Shown piece after piece: positions 23,470 through 31,419 of a DNA stretch of 47,937 bases. How positions within the stretch are numbered: the first letter of the stretch is position 1; each line of letters opens with the position of its first letter. The stretch is from Acidobacteriota bacterium (lineage in GTDB: Bacteria > Acidobacteriota > Terriglobia > Acidiferrales > UBA7541): positions 1 through 47,937 of the forward strand of contig PLUM01000055.1 in NCBI GenBank assembly GCA_003165465.1, given 5' to 3'. Under the pieces are notes generated by a model. The model was not told the origin of the DNA, searched no databases, and saw only the letters and a list, made by a program, of their open reading frames with translations. A program made the translations under genes and the position numbers.

Positions 23470-24825
23470 ATGAAATCAACGACTAGGAAGCTTTGCCGGC
23501 TAATTGCGATCTGCGCCGTAATCCTCGCAGGCATTTTCCTTGCGTCGCAGCAGCGCGTTCTTGCCGACCAAATTCCGGCGGGCTGGGAAGCCAGCAATAT
23601 GAAGCCGATTGGCTACAGCGATTTGGGCGGGCATGAAGGGTTCAAGATGGCGATCAAGCATGTGGGCGATCGCTGGTATCTCTACATGGGCCATTTTGTG
23701 GCCAACGGTTGGAGCATCATTGATGTGACCGACCCGACGAACCCCAAGGTCGTCAAGTTCATCCCCGGCCCCACGCCCACTTCCGCCGGCCAGGTGGACC
23801 TTCATGGCAATCTCATGATTACGCCGCTCCAGGATCGAGCCGGTTACGGGGGCGACCCGAACAAGCTGGTCAACGAGGGCCTCCTCATATGGGACATCAG
23901 CAACCCGTTGAGCCCCGAGCAGCTGGCGTGGTGGAAGACGGGAGCCACCGGCACGCATCGCGACGGCTACCCTGGCGGCAAGTACGCCTACCTCTCCGCG
24001 GGCATGCCCGGCTACAAGGGGCAAATCCTGGTGATTCTCGACGTGAGCGATCCCTTCCATCCAAAAGAAGCGGGGCGCTGGTGGATGACGGGGCAGAAGG
24101 AGGGCGAGCCACCGTTGCCGGGGCCTATCTACGGATTTCACGGTCCGGCCGTTATCGATGGAGACCGAGCGTATCTCGGATACAGTCCCGCAGTCGTGAT
24201 CCTCGATATCAGCGACGTTTCGAAACCAAAGTTGATCGGCCAGCTTACGGTCAGCCCGCCCTTTGGCACGAACATCCCCGTGCATGACGTCATGCCGATC
24301 CCCGGCCGGCCTTTGCTGTTCGCGCACGCCGAGGGAACCGGCGGAGGCGATACGCCGGACGGAGCGCTGGCCTGCAAGGGCGCACTGTTCCTGACTGGAT
24401 TGGTTGACATACAGGACCCGACCAAACCAAAACTCATATCGACATTTCCCACGCCGGTTCCTCCTGCGAATTCGCCATACACGGATTTCTGCGACAAGGG
24501 CGGACGGTTCGGTCCTCACAACACGAATATCCTTCAGCACAATCCCGACGTGGAAAAGCAGGGCGACCTGATTTATCTCACGTACTTCAACGCCGGCCTG
24601 CGAATCTACGACATCAAGGACGCCCGCCTGCCGAAAGAAGTGGGCTGGTTTATTCCGCCCACGCCCACCGTGCGGCGCATGCCCGCGCCATACGATAAGC
24701 TCGTGAGCCAGACGGAAGATGTGCTGGTCGATACGCGCGGCAATATCTACATCACGAATAAACAGTGGGGATTGTTTATCCTGCGCTATACCGGTCCGGG
24801 AGAGCCTGCGCCGACCGCGAAATAG
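23470..24825 (+). CDS. Exported LVIVD-repeat beta-propeller protein
   Basis: A 451-residue secreted protein from ATG 23470 (GGGGG lies just upstream). The signal peptide is MKSTTRKLCRLIAICAVILA, cleaved around residue 33 (VLADQ). The mature part is a propeller of LVIVD-type repeats, recognised by SIIDVTDPTNPKVVKFIPG, LLIWDISNPLSPEQLAWW, LVILDVSDPFHPKEAGRWW, VVILDISDVSKPKLIGQL, GLVDIQDPTKPKLISTF and LRIYDIKDARLPKEVGWF. His residues recur in loops (GGHEGFK, VDLHGN, YGFHGP, VPVHDV-like IPVHDV, FGPHN), once per blade around one face, which could be a metal site. The family has no established activity. It stands alone and ends 162 bases before a FecR-like gene. Confidence 0.9.
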   Translation: MKSTTRKLCRLIAICAVILAGIFLASQQRVLADQIPAGWEASNMKPIGYSDLGGHEGFKMAIKHVGDRWYLYMGHFVANGWSIIDVTDPTNPKVVKFIPGPTPTSAGQVDLHGNLMITPLQDRAGYGGDPNKLVNEGLLIWDISNPLSPEQLAWWKTGATGTHRDGYPGGKYAYLSAGMPGYKGQILVILDVSDPFHPKEAGRWWMTGQKEGEPPLPGPIYGFHGPAVIDGDRAYLGYSPAVVILDISDVSKPKLIGQLTVSPPFGTNIPVHDVMPIPGRPLLFAHAEGTGGGDTPDGALACKGALFLTGLVDIQDPTKPKLISTFPTPVPPANSPYTDFCDKGGRFGPHNTNILQHNPDVEKQGDLIYLTYFNAGLRIYDIKDARLPKEVGWFIPPTPTVRRMPAPYDKLVSQTEDVLVDTRGNIYITNKQWGLFILRYTGPGEPAPTAK

Positions 24826-24930
24826 GTTAGGTTTCGTGATGCGCCACTGGAACATGGGGTTTCCATTTGCCGTTTCCCCCAAACCGCTCCGCGAGGGGTG
24901 TACGTTTCTTTTGCACGCACGATTTTCAAG

Positions 24931-24959
24931 TTGACAGAGCGGCTCCTTCTTCTTAATCT
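24931..24959 (+). promoter_or_regulatory. Possible sigma70 promoter for the FecR-like gene
   Basis: A perfect TTGACA (24931-24936) is followed after 17 bases by TAATCT (24954-24959), a modest -10. Transcription would begin about 20 bases before the GTG start at 24988, leaving room only for the Shine-Dalgarno GAGG at 24979. Confidence 0.4.
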
Positions 24960-24987
24960 CAATGGGTACAGGTGTATTGAGGTTCAT

Positions 24988-25656
24988 GTGAGCAAACTGT
25001 TTGCCGCTGTGCTGATTGCGGTTTTGAGTGCTGTGCTGATTGCGTCGCCGACTATGGCTGCGCCGGCAAATGCAGTGGCGTCTCCCCTCGGGTTTGTTCT
25101 CTTGGTTGAGAATCCCGGTGTGATCGGGGGCGCAACAATCGGTGGTGCAACGATTTACGATGGCGACCGGTTGCGGACGCAAGAGCGCGAGACGATGCGG
25201 ATTCGGATCGGCGCCGGGCAAATCTTTTTGCGCCAGAATACGGCAGCCCATGTATATGCGCTTCCCAATGGATATTCAGCGAGCCTCGATAATGGAACGA
25301 TCGTCGCATCCTCCGGGGAGGGCCAAACTTTTCAGATCGTCGCTGATGGCGTAACGATCCACCCTGCAAACGCGCAGGCAGCATCCGGCCAGATTGCGAT
25401 GATCGGGGCCAATCAGCTGATTCTGACAGGCATTCGCGGAACGCTCGAAGTTGAAATGGGCGGCAAAGTGAATACCGTGGAAGCCGGAAATTCTTACCGG
25501 CTGGAAGTAGAAAGCGAAGATCAGGGGCAGGATCAGCAACCTCCCAGGCCCATGGCGCGCGGCCGCAGAAACTATCTTTGGATTGTGGTGCCTGCAGTTG
25601 CGGCAGTGACCGGCTACGTGATTTGGCGCGCGCTGGTTAGTCCATGCACTCCGTAA
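24988..25656 (+). CDS. FecR-like exported/membrane protein
   Basis: About 222 residues from GTG 24988 (GAGG five bases upstream). An N-terminal signal (KLFAAVLIAVLSAVLIASP) is followed by a beta-helical FecR-type domain at ~30-165. This carries the family pattern of a 'trigger' value and effects: ATIYDGDRLRTQERETMRIR, IFLRQNTAAHVYALPNGYSA, LDNGTIVASSGEGQTFQIVA, LILTGIRGTLEVEMGG. A Pro/Arg-rich linker (~180-195) and a C-terminal transmembrane helix (YLWIVVPAVAAVTGYVIW) close the protein, so it is anchored at that end. No ECF sigma factor or TonB receptor is adjacent, so it is not a classic FecI/FecR/FecA signalling unit. The function is unknown; it may sense cell-surface components. Confidence 0.72.
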   Translation: MSKLFAAVLIAVLSAVLIASPTMAAPANAVASPLGFVLLVENPGVIGGATIGGATIYDGDRLRTQERETMRIRIGAGQIFLRQNTAAHVYALPNGYSASLDNGTIVASSGEGQTFQIVADGVTIHPANAQAASGQIAMIGANQLILTGIRGTLEVEMGGKVNTVEAGNSYRLEVESEDQGQDQQPPRPMARGRRNYLWIVVPAVAAVTGYVIWRALVSPCTP

Positions 25657-25863
25657 TTTCTGTCCGCATTGCTAGCGGATTGTTAATCGTCCGGAATTAA
25701 GCGAACCTCACCCCCAAACTCTCGCGATGATTATTATTTCTTCCGTTTTGCGCGCTATGTATTCTTAAACATTTAACCCACCGTCCGATTAGCCTGTATT
25801 TCTCAGGCTCGGCGTGGATCGCTCACGAAATCCTGGAATGATCGCGCATTTTGCCTGTGCTGC

Positions 25864-25899
25864 GGCTGTAGGGGCACGGCATGCCGTGCCCCTACAGCC
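25864..25899. repeat. 36-bp perfect palindrome, family G
   Basis: GGCTGTAGGGGCACGGCA and its exact reverse complement meet at 25881/25882. The core GGCACGGC..GCCGTGCC resembles the hairpin in the composite repeats at 21680 and 31915. It is the only recognised element in the 25657-25975 gap, between two convergent genes. Confidence 0.9.
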
Positions 25900-25975
25900 A
25901 ACCTGTGAATCCCGATTCCTGTAAGGATATGCTTGCGATCTAAAAGCGCTACCGTTTGCTTGGGAGAAAGGCAAG

Positions 25976-26806
25976 TCAGTTTGCGGCGGGCGAGAGCCCT
26001 TCGGTCAGTTCGATGCGGGTACCCCACGGATCGGTCAGGTAGGCGACTTTTACTTTGGAGTTCGGGACGAAGCGGATTGCCTCGTCCAGCTTGATTCCTT
26101 GCGCTTCGAGCTTCCTCGTAAACGCTTCCAGGTTTGTCACCTCAAAGCCAATGTGGTCGAGCGAGCGGCCCTTGGTGGGAGCCAGCACCGTTTTTCCCTG
26201 CGAAAAGGAAAGATTCACGCCCGGCAGGTCGTCGCAGTCGATCCATCCAGGAGTGGCCACTCGCGCGCGCTTGCCGGCCACGCCGCCAAATGTTTTCGCG
26301 TACCACGCCTGCATCGCGGGAATATCGACAGGATAGAAATGAATGTGATTCATCTGTACGGGCACGGAAAGGGAAGTGTCGCCAAAGAATTCCACGCGAA
26401 TGCCGTCCGGCCCGTGCACGTACCCCTGATTCGGATTGCCGCCCTGTTCGATCTCGATGTTGTCAGCCTTCCATTTGGCGAGCGCCGCAGGTAGGTCTTT
26501 CCACACGAAACCGAAGTGATTCACGATGGAGCCTTCCGGAGGCGCGGTGGGCTCGGCTTGCCGCAGCATGATGAACACGCCAGGGAAGCGAACGAGCGAC
26601 AGCGGCCCGTTTTGCACGATCGTGCCGCCCATCTCCGCCGTCCAGAAATGTTTCTGAGCTTCGACGTCCTTCACGAACAGGTGGATGTGGCCCATCGTGA
26701 CGCCCGCGTCGTTCGGAGGCGCGAGCTGCGCGGACCCCGGTAACACGGCAAGCGCGGCAGCGATCAGCAGCAATACAAAACGGACTTTGACGGCGATATT
26801 GTTCAT
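25976..26806 (-). CDS. Exported two-domain VOC (glyoxalase/extradiol-like) protein
   Basis: A 276-residue protein from ATG 26806 with a signal peptide (VKVRFVLLLIAAALAVLPGS, cleaved after AQ). Two vicinal-oxygen-chelate modules follow. Module 1 (~30-140) has VTMGHIHLFVKDVE, VNHFGFVWKD and GIRVEFFGD. Module 2 (~145-265) has MNHIHFYPVDI, LDHIGFEVTN and TRIELTEGL. Each thus offers His...His...Glu in the right places for a metal site. VOC proteins include glyoxalase I, extradiol dioxygenases and epimerases, which are nearly all cytoplasmic; export is the odd feature here. It lies in the same direction as the amidohydrolase at 26889 but 82 bases downstream of it. Activity unknown. Confidence 0.85.
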   Translation of the reverse strand: MNNIAVKVRFVLLLIAAALAVLPGSAQLAPPNDAGVTMGHIHLFVKDVEAQKHFWTAEMGGTIVQNGPLSLVRFPGVFIMLRQAEPTAPPEGSIVNHFGFVWKDLPAALAKWKADNIEIEQGGNPNQGYVHGPDGIRVEFFGDTSLSVPVQMNHIHFYPVDIPAMQAWYAKTFGGVAGKRARVATPGWIDCDDLPGVNLSFSQGKTVLAPTKGRSLDHIGFEVTNLEAFTRKLEAQGIKLDEAIRFVPNSKVKVAYLTDPWGTRIELTEGLSPAAN

Positions 26807-26888
26807 AGTGGTTTTCGTTTCGCGTTCCAGTCTGGCCGGGAACATACATCGAACCGCGTCGGAAAGCAATGATGCCGAGAGAAACGGC

Positions 26889-28148
26889 TTACGGGTGCGG
26901 CGCGACGTTCAGCCGGTTTAGCGCGATCCTGCCATTATTGACGACCATCACCACATCGCCAATGTGCCGGATGTTTTCCAAAGGGCTGCGCTCGATCACC
27001 ACAAAATCCGCTTCGTAGCTGGCGCGGATCGAGCCGGTCCGCTTATCGACGCCCAATTCCTCGGCCGAGACGGACGTTGCCGCCTTGATCGCATCCATCG
27101 GTCCCAGGCCGGCATCGGACAGCTCGATGATTTCGTCGGCCATCGTGCGATTATTTTTATCGAAATAAGAGGTATCGGTGCCCGCCACGATCTTGATGCC
27201 CATCTTCCATGCCTTCGCCGTCATTTCGCGCCCCGTGGGCAGCATGGCTTTGCCGCGTATTTGCAGGATGGGATTGTCGTACTCGCCTTCGGGATCGGAC
27301 ATATCGACGAGCGCCGTAATTGTGGGATCGAGATAAACGCCCTTTTCCTTCATCAGCCGCAGTGTGGCGTCGCTCAAATACGTGCCGTGCTCGATGGCGT
27401 GCACGCCCGCGCGCACGGCCGCCGCCGCGCCTTCATCGCCGTGCGCGTGCGCCACCACCCACAATCCCGACTTGCTCGCCTCATCGACGATCGCGGACAA
27501 TTCTTCATCGCTGAGAACGCGGATGCGCGGATCGGTCTCCGGCGTTCCTGCCCGCTCCGTGGCCATCACCTTGATTCGATTCACGCCCCGGCCCGCCATC
27601 TCCCGGACCATTCGCCGGACAGCTTCCGCTCCATGCACTCCGGCCATCAGATCGGCGTCCTGCGGAAAATCGATGAAATAGTCGTCCGCGGGATGCGTGC
27701 GGATGTGATATCCGGCCGCGACAACATCCGGCACGTCCACCACGCCCTTGTGATTCAGTTCGCGCATGCCGATGTCCGCAAAGTGATTGATGCCGGCCTC
27801 GCCAATGGTCGTCGCACCGGAGCGCAGCGCCCGCTTCGCGCTCGCCAAATCGTAGACGTGGACATGCGCATCCACGAATCCGGGAAGCAGCCAGTGGCCC
27901 GTGAGGTCAATCACCGGGCCCCGGCCCGCGGGCGCCGGATCGTGCCCGACGCTCTGAATGTGCCCGTTCACCACAACCACGGTGGCGTCCATCGTGGGCG
28001 CATTGGAAATGCCGTCGATCAAATTTGCGTGGATGAAAACCAGTGAATCGCCGGCCACCGCCTGAGCGCCGCAGGGAATTGCGGCGAAAGCGGCGAACAG
28101 GATTACCAGCCCCGCGAGGCGCCATCGAAGCCGAAGCGTTTTCTGCAT
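26889..28148 (-). CDS. Exported amidohydrolase (imidazolonepropionase/prolidase-like)
   Basis: A 419-residue metal-dependent hydrolase. I use ATG 28148, with GGAG nine bases upstream; ATG 28163 and 28154 are in frame. The signal peptide is LRWRLAGLVILFAAFAAIPC. The barrel carries HxH in GFVDAHVHVYD (~90-97), the probable carboxylated Lys in VNRIKVMATE (~192), HAHGDEG (~234) and IEHGTYL (~253) as the later His ligands, and the Asp in IVAGTDTSYF (~319). The C-terminal end EADFVVIERSPLENI is typical of amidohydrolase_1 members annotated as exported Xaa-Pro dipeptidases or secreted organophosphate/ochratoxin-type amidases. Only 419 residues, single domain and complete. It runs in the same direction as the VOC gene and is probably its operon leader. 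Confidence 0.9.
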   Translation of the reverse strand: MQKTLRLRWRLAGLVILFAAFAAIPCGAQAVAGDSLVFIHANLIDGISNAPTMDATVVVVNGHIQSVGHDPAPAGRGPVIDLTGHWLLPGFVDAHVHVYDLASAKRALRSGATTIGEAGINHFADIGMRELNHKGVVDVPDVVAAGYHIRTHPADDYFIDFPQDADLMAGVHGAEAVRRMVREMAGRGVNRIKVMATERAGTPETDPRIRVLSDEELSAIVDEASKSGLWVVAHAHGDEGAAAAVRAGVHAIEHGTYLSDATLRLMKEKGVYLDPTITALVDMSDPEGEYDNPILQIRGKAMLPTGREMTAKAWKMGIKIVAGTDTSYFDKNNRTMADEIIELSDAGLGPMDAIKAATSVSAEELGVDKRTGSIRASYEADFVVIERSPLENIRHIGDVVMVVNNGRIALNRLNVAPHP

Positions 28149-28190
28149 GGTCATGGACTCCATTCCGCAGCACGGGCTGCAGGGCTTTTG

Positions 28191-28229
28191 GTTTAGTAGC
28201 GCGGGCTGAAGCCTACGCCACTAGAACCA
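28191..28229. repeat. Half copy of family C palindromic element
   Basis: GTTTAGTAGCGCGGGCTGAA and GCCTACGCCACTAGAACC look like the two outer ends of a family C element joined after loss of the spacer. It lies between two minus-strand genes. Confidence 0.65.
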
Positions 28230-28251
28230 ATACAATTCCGGGCCGCTTTTG

Positions 28252-29190
28252 CTATTCCGCGTCCCTCGTTGGAATCGCCGCGTCCGCCGCGACCTTCCAT
28301 TGCCCCTTTTCCTTCACGAACACCAAAACGGTGCGATGCGGCGTGCTCACGATCTTACCGTTCGCGTCCGCGATTTTCCGGATCCTTCGATCCGTCGCGA
28401 GCGCAACGTCTCCGTACACGGACATCAGCCGGAACTGGTCCGCGAAAAGTCCTTCGCCCGGTTTGTAATTGAGGTGCGCGACTCGCTCCAGCGCCATAGG
28501 TTTGTTCAGGACCACGGTGGGAATCCACGCGATGATCTCGAACCACTTGTCGGCATACATCTCTTTCAGATAATCGGTTTTCGCGGTCCGCACCGCGTCC
28601 ATCCACTTCTGATCGATCTCGGCCAGTTCCTTTTCCAGCTTTTCGTCGGGGCTTTTCGTGCTGACGGCGCCGGACGTTTTGTAATTCGACTCCAACGGGA
28701 GGATTACCGGGACCAGTCCCGCAGCCGCCGGCCGCCACACGCCGTTCTGCCGCACAAACACACGCAGGCAATGGCTGTCCGACGTGAAGGGAATGGTTCC
28801 ATCCGGGCGCGCCGTCTTAAAATCGGTATGATCGACTCCGAGCGCCACATCCCCGTAAACGGCCATCAGCCGGAAATCGGCAGGGAACGGCCGCACGCCG
28901 GTCACGGGATTCGCCGCCGACTGCGTCGCAACCATCTCTTCCTTGTTGCGCAGCGTTCCGCCGGATTGCACCTCGAAAAATCCGTCCACCCAATACTTGC
29001 TCCGGAACTGCACGCATTCCGCATACGGCTTCTGATAGGGCCCGTCGCACAGCCACTGCTGATCCACATCCCACAGCGTGTTCTCCAAATTTGCCTGCTT
29101 CGCCTCTTGCGCCGCAGCCACCCTCGGCAAGCTCAATACCGCCGGCACGGCCAGCAGCATGGCCACAATCAATACGCGAACCCTGTTCAT
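28252..29190 (-). CDS. Exported tandem NTF2-like (DUF4440-type) protein
   Basis: A 312-residue protein with a signal peptide (MNRVRVLIVAMLLAVPAVLS, cleavage near VAAAQ) and a very good ribosome site (GGAGGAAACCG before ATG 29190). Two NTF2-like domains are visible: ~35-165 (LWDVDQQWLCDG, YWVDGFFEVQSGG, FRLMAVYGDVALGVDH, FVRQNGVWRPAA) and ~185-305 (LAEIDQKWMDAV, YADKWFEIIAW, FRLMSVYGDVALATDR, FVKEKGQWKVAAD). The FRLM(A/S)VYGDVAL strand occurs in both, so the protein is an internal duplication. NTF2 folds bind hydrophobic small molecules or catalyse dehydration and isomerisation, but no catalytic His-Asp pair is clear. Function unknown; secreted and apparently monocistronic. Confidence 0.82.
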   Translation of the reverse strand: MNRVRVLIVAMLLAVPAVLSLPRVAAAQEAKQANLENTLWDVDQQWLCDGPYQKPYAECVQFRSKYWVDGFFEVQSGGTLRNKEEMVATQSAANPVTGVRPFPADFRLMAVYGDVALGVDHTDFKTARPDGTIPFTSDSHCLRVFVRQNGVWRPAAAGLVPVILPLESNYKTSGAVSTKSPDEKLEKELAEIDQKWMDAVRTAKTDYLKEMYADKWFEIIAWIPTVVLNKPMALERVAHLNYKPGEGLFADQFRLMSVYGDVALATDRRIRKIADANGKIVSTPHRTVLVFVKEKGQWKVAADAAIPTRDAE

Positions 29191-29399
29191 CGGTTTCCTC
29201 CACCCAAGTTAGGTGCAACGCCTCGTATCATAGTTCATTTCCTCGCGTCAACGAAGGCGAACACAAGTGAGTGGGACAATACGCCACCTCGGCTAAGACC
29301 GCCTCCAACTCGTGTTCCTCAGTGCCCGACGATCTCCTACTAACTACACTCAAGATCTGATGTTTTTGATGAAATTGCGGGGAGCATGCAAAAGAGCGT

Positions 29400-30602
29400 T
29401 CATTTTATGGCAGCAAATATTGAGAGATAAAGTTCATTCACAAATGCAGCGATCCCGGAGCGAGGCAAAAGCCTGTCCACTACAAACTGGTCGGTGGCGC
29501 CAAGTGCGAGCGCGGCAACAGTAGCGCCAGGTATCAAGCCAAGTCCGCTTGTAATGAGGAATCTTGTGGTTTTTCCCATATCACCACTCACTTTCAGACC
29601 GGCCTTCGCTCTCAACGACGCGATGCGCTCCCTAATTTCATCGTCGGTCGCCTGCCCAATTCCTCCCAGCCAGTCCCGAAACTCTCTTGCCTCGCTTGAG
29701 TCCCTGACTTCCAGCAATTTCTCTACGCTAATGGATCCCTCTGTCATCGGAAACTCTGGGATACCAGCAAGGTCAATAACTCGCCGGAAATTCTGCTCCC
29801 TCGTCTGGGACGACACGGCGTCGGCTAGGAAGTCCAGCTTATGCTTAAACAGTGGAAGCTCCTCATCACGAAACCCAGATATGGCTGAGTAAGCCTTCAT
29901 CTCGCCGATGCTCTGAGACAAACCAGCTACTCCCATAAGTCCCTCTTCGATGGTCTTATGGGCCGTCAGCTCGTCAATCTTCGCAACGTGTTGGAGGTCG
30001 CTCTCGACCTTGAAGCCATCTTCGGACTCTTGGTGTACTGCAAGAGAAAAAGGTAGATTGCTCAGCCCGAGGCGCGTTTGGACGACCATCTCAACGGCTG
30101 CATTCACTAGCCGAGGGTTGTGAATTAGCTCGTTCTGAAATGGCGGCCAGAGTTGAGTGCGCGTTCCTTCTGGGAGTGGCCGAATGGCACCGGCGATAGC
30201 TCCCTTCAGTTTCACTATCTGATTTCGTCGCAGGCCTGGAGTTCCGTGCATAAGTTGTAGGCCGTCATGGATGTATTTGTTCCTATCCTGTGCGTCAATC
30301 CAATTAAATCTATAATTGAAAGATGGCAATACGGGGTCGCCAAAAAGCCCACTTTGCGCAACTTGAGCCAATTGAAAGCACTCACACCGGATCTCAATGA
30401 GATTTGCGGCGAGCAGATCCCGGAGCCCCTCATAGCCCAAGTAGCGCGCCACTATTGGGAACTCTTGCAGCCTGATTGAAACCAAAATGTATTTGTCGAA
30501 AAGAAGTAAGCGGCGAATCAAACCGCTAATATCTACGGCTATGACTTTACTGTCCTGCGACATAACTGCCGAAACGCCAATCAACCGGCTGCTGATGTCC
30601 AT
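29400..30602 (-). CDS. Unrecognised 400-residue protein in a low-GC patch
   Basis: I do not recognise a family. The start is ATG 30602 or ATG 30563 (MSQDSKVIAVD); neither has a strong ribosome site. The N-terminal third is rich in hydrophobic helices (SGLIRRLLLFDKYILVSIRL, YLGYEGLRDLLAANLIEIRC). Residues ~250-340 are charged and helical (LEVRDSSEAREFRDWLGGIG, IRERIASLRAKAGL). A Gly/Ala-rich hydrophobic segment near 350-372 (FLITSGLGLIPGATVAALAL) could insert in a membrane. Base composition is lower: a sample line at 29821 has 29 G/C of 60, against 41 of 60 at 27061. The gene lies 70 bases after the DUF2442 gene in the same direction, so they may be one unit. Recent acquisition is likely. Confidence 0.7.
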   Translation of the reverse strand: MDISSRLIGVSAVMSQDSKVIAVDISGLIRRLLLFDKYILVSIRLQEFPIVARYLGYEGLRDLLAANLIEIRCECFQLAQVAQSGLFGDPVLPSFNYRFNWIDAQDRNKYIHDGLQLMHGTPGLRRNQIVKLKGAIAGAIRPLPEGTRTQLWPPFQNELIHNPRLVNAAVEMVVQTRLGLSNLPFSLAVHQESEDGFKVESDLQHVAKIDELTAHKTIEEGLMGVAGLSQSIGEMKAYSAISGFRDEELPLFKHKLDFLADAVSSQTREQNFRRVIDLAGIPEFPMTEGSISVEKLLEVRDSSEAREFRDWLGGIGQATDDEIRERIASLRAKAGLKVSGDMGKTTRFLITSGLGLIPGATVAALALGATDQFVVDRLLPRSGIAAFVNELYLSIFAAIK

Positions 30603-30672
30603 ACTCTATCGACGACCTCAACGCTAGGTTCCCCGTCACAAGCCGGTACATGGAGGAAGTCTCTCGCGGGTG

Positions 30673-31065
30673 TTAGAGACCCTCCCGACTTACTTTTCTT
30701 GGCCTTCCCCCCAATTTTCCATTGGTCCGCGAAGCTTTTCGCTTGGCGGCGCTTCTCGATGTGCCACCAACTCGACCAAGCCGGGACGCCATCCACTTTC
30801 GAGACCCAAGAAAACCTTGCAAAATCGCGGGAAGATAAAGGTCCGCGTCGAGCTTTGGAAAATGAATGCCCAAGCCGGAGGGGCTGATCTCAATTTCCCG
30901 AAGTTGCGACGGCGTGGCCCTTTCCAGGCCTTGCGCGTCATTTGGCGAGAAACTCACGTCCAGATTGGAGCTGAGCCGAATCACGACACGCCCGTTTTTC
31001 CGGTCGTAGCGAGCGGAGACAGCCCTGGGAATCGACGCTCGAACAAATCTACGGACGGTCGGCAT
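30673..31065 (-). CDS. DUF2442 domain protein with basic tail
   Basis: About 130 residues from ATG 31065 (GTG 31071 also in frame). The DUF2442 pattern is clear: YDRKNGRVVIRLSSNLDVSF, then LERATPSQLREIEISPSGLG and IHFPKLDADLYLPAILQGFL, which end the domain near residue 90. The remaining ~35 residues are very basic (SAAKRKASRTNGKLGGRPRK), including NGKLGGRPR, a stretch common after DUF2442 and resembling a DNA-binding tail. DUF2442 proteins are often partners of small DUF4160 proteins and look antitoxin-like, but no DUF4160 gene is present here. A 14-bp palindrome 21 bases upstream is a natural operator. Probably the first gene of a pair with the 400-residue protein at 29400. Confidence 0.8.
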   Translation of the reverse strand: MPTVRRFVRASIPRAVSARYDRKNGRVVIRLSSNLDVSFSPNDAQGLERATPSQLREIEISPSGLGIHFPKLDADLYLPAILQGFLGSRKWMASRLGRVGGTSRSAAKRKASRTNGKLGGRPRKVSREGL

Positions 31066-31085
31066 CTGCACATTCTACCCCATAT

Positions 31086-31099
31086 CCTAAGCGCTTAGG
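31086..31099. promoter_or_regulatory. Perfect palindrome upstream of the DUF2442 gene (operator candidate)
   Basis: CCTAAGCGCTTAGG is a perfect 14-bp palindrome ending 21 bases before ATG 31065. A possible -10 (TAGAAT, 31077-31072) lies between it and the gene, so a protein bound here would cover the -35 region. This suits autoregulation by the DUF2442 product or its partner. Confidence 0.5.
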
Positions 31100-31159
31100 T
31101 AAATAGGTTCAGCTAGCGCGTCCGTCCCAAAGAATGAGGAATCGCCCTTATCAACTTGG

Positions 31160-31355
31160 CCAGTCCCGCTAGGGACGAAAGAACGTAGCCCACCGCGTGA
31201 GCGGTGGGTACGTGTTGGGGCTGAAAGCCAAGCCCCGTAGGGGCGACACAAGGTTTATCCTGTGCCGCCCCTACGGGGCTGTAAATATCATGCTTTGCAC
31301 CCACCGTTTCCACGGTGGGCTACGTTGTGACGTCCCTCCGGGACTTCGAGCAAAA
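31160..31355. repeat. Nested palindromic element, family E
   Basis: The outermost small hairpin pair is GTCCCGCTAGGGAC and GTCCCTCCGGGAC. Inside are the arms CGTAGCCCACCGCGTGAGCG and TTTCCACGGTGGGCTACG. Inside these, AGCCCCGTAGGGGCG pairs with CGCCCCTACGGGGCT. The element fills most of the gap 31066-31419, in which there is otherwise only the operator-like palindrome. Confidence 0.85.
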
Positions 31356-31419
31356 CAAAAGCAGGCCTCAGCACATTAACTGTGGCCGTAATTTTCCACG
31401 GGACAGACTTCCAGCCCGC

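Noticed and set aside
23500-25251. A 583-codon minus-strand open frame
   Set aside because: It is antisense to the LVIVD and FecR-like genes, which have signal peptides and repeats; the antisense product has no recognisable features.
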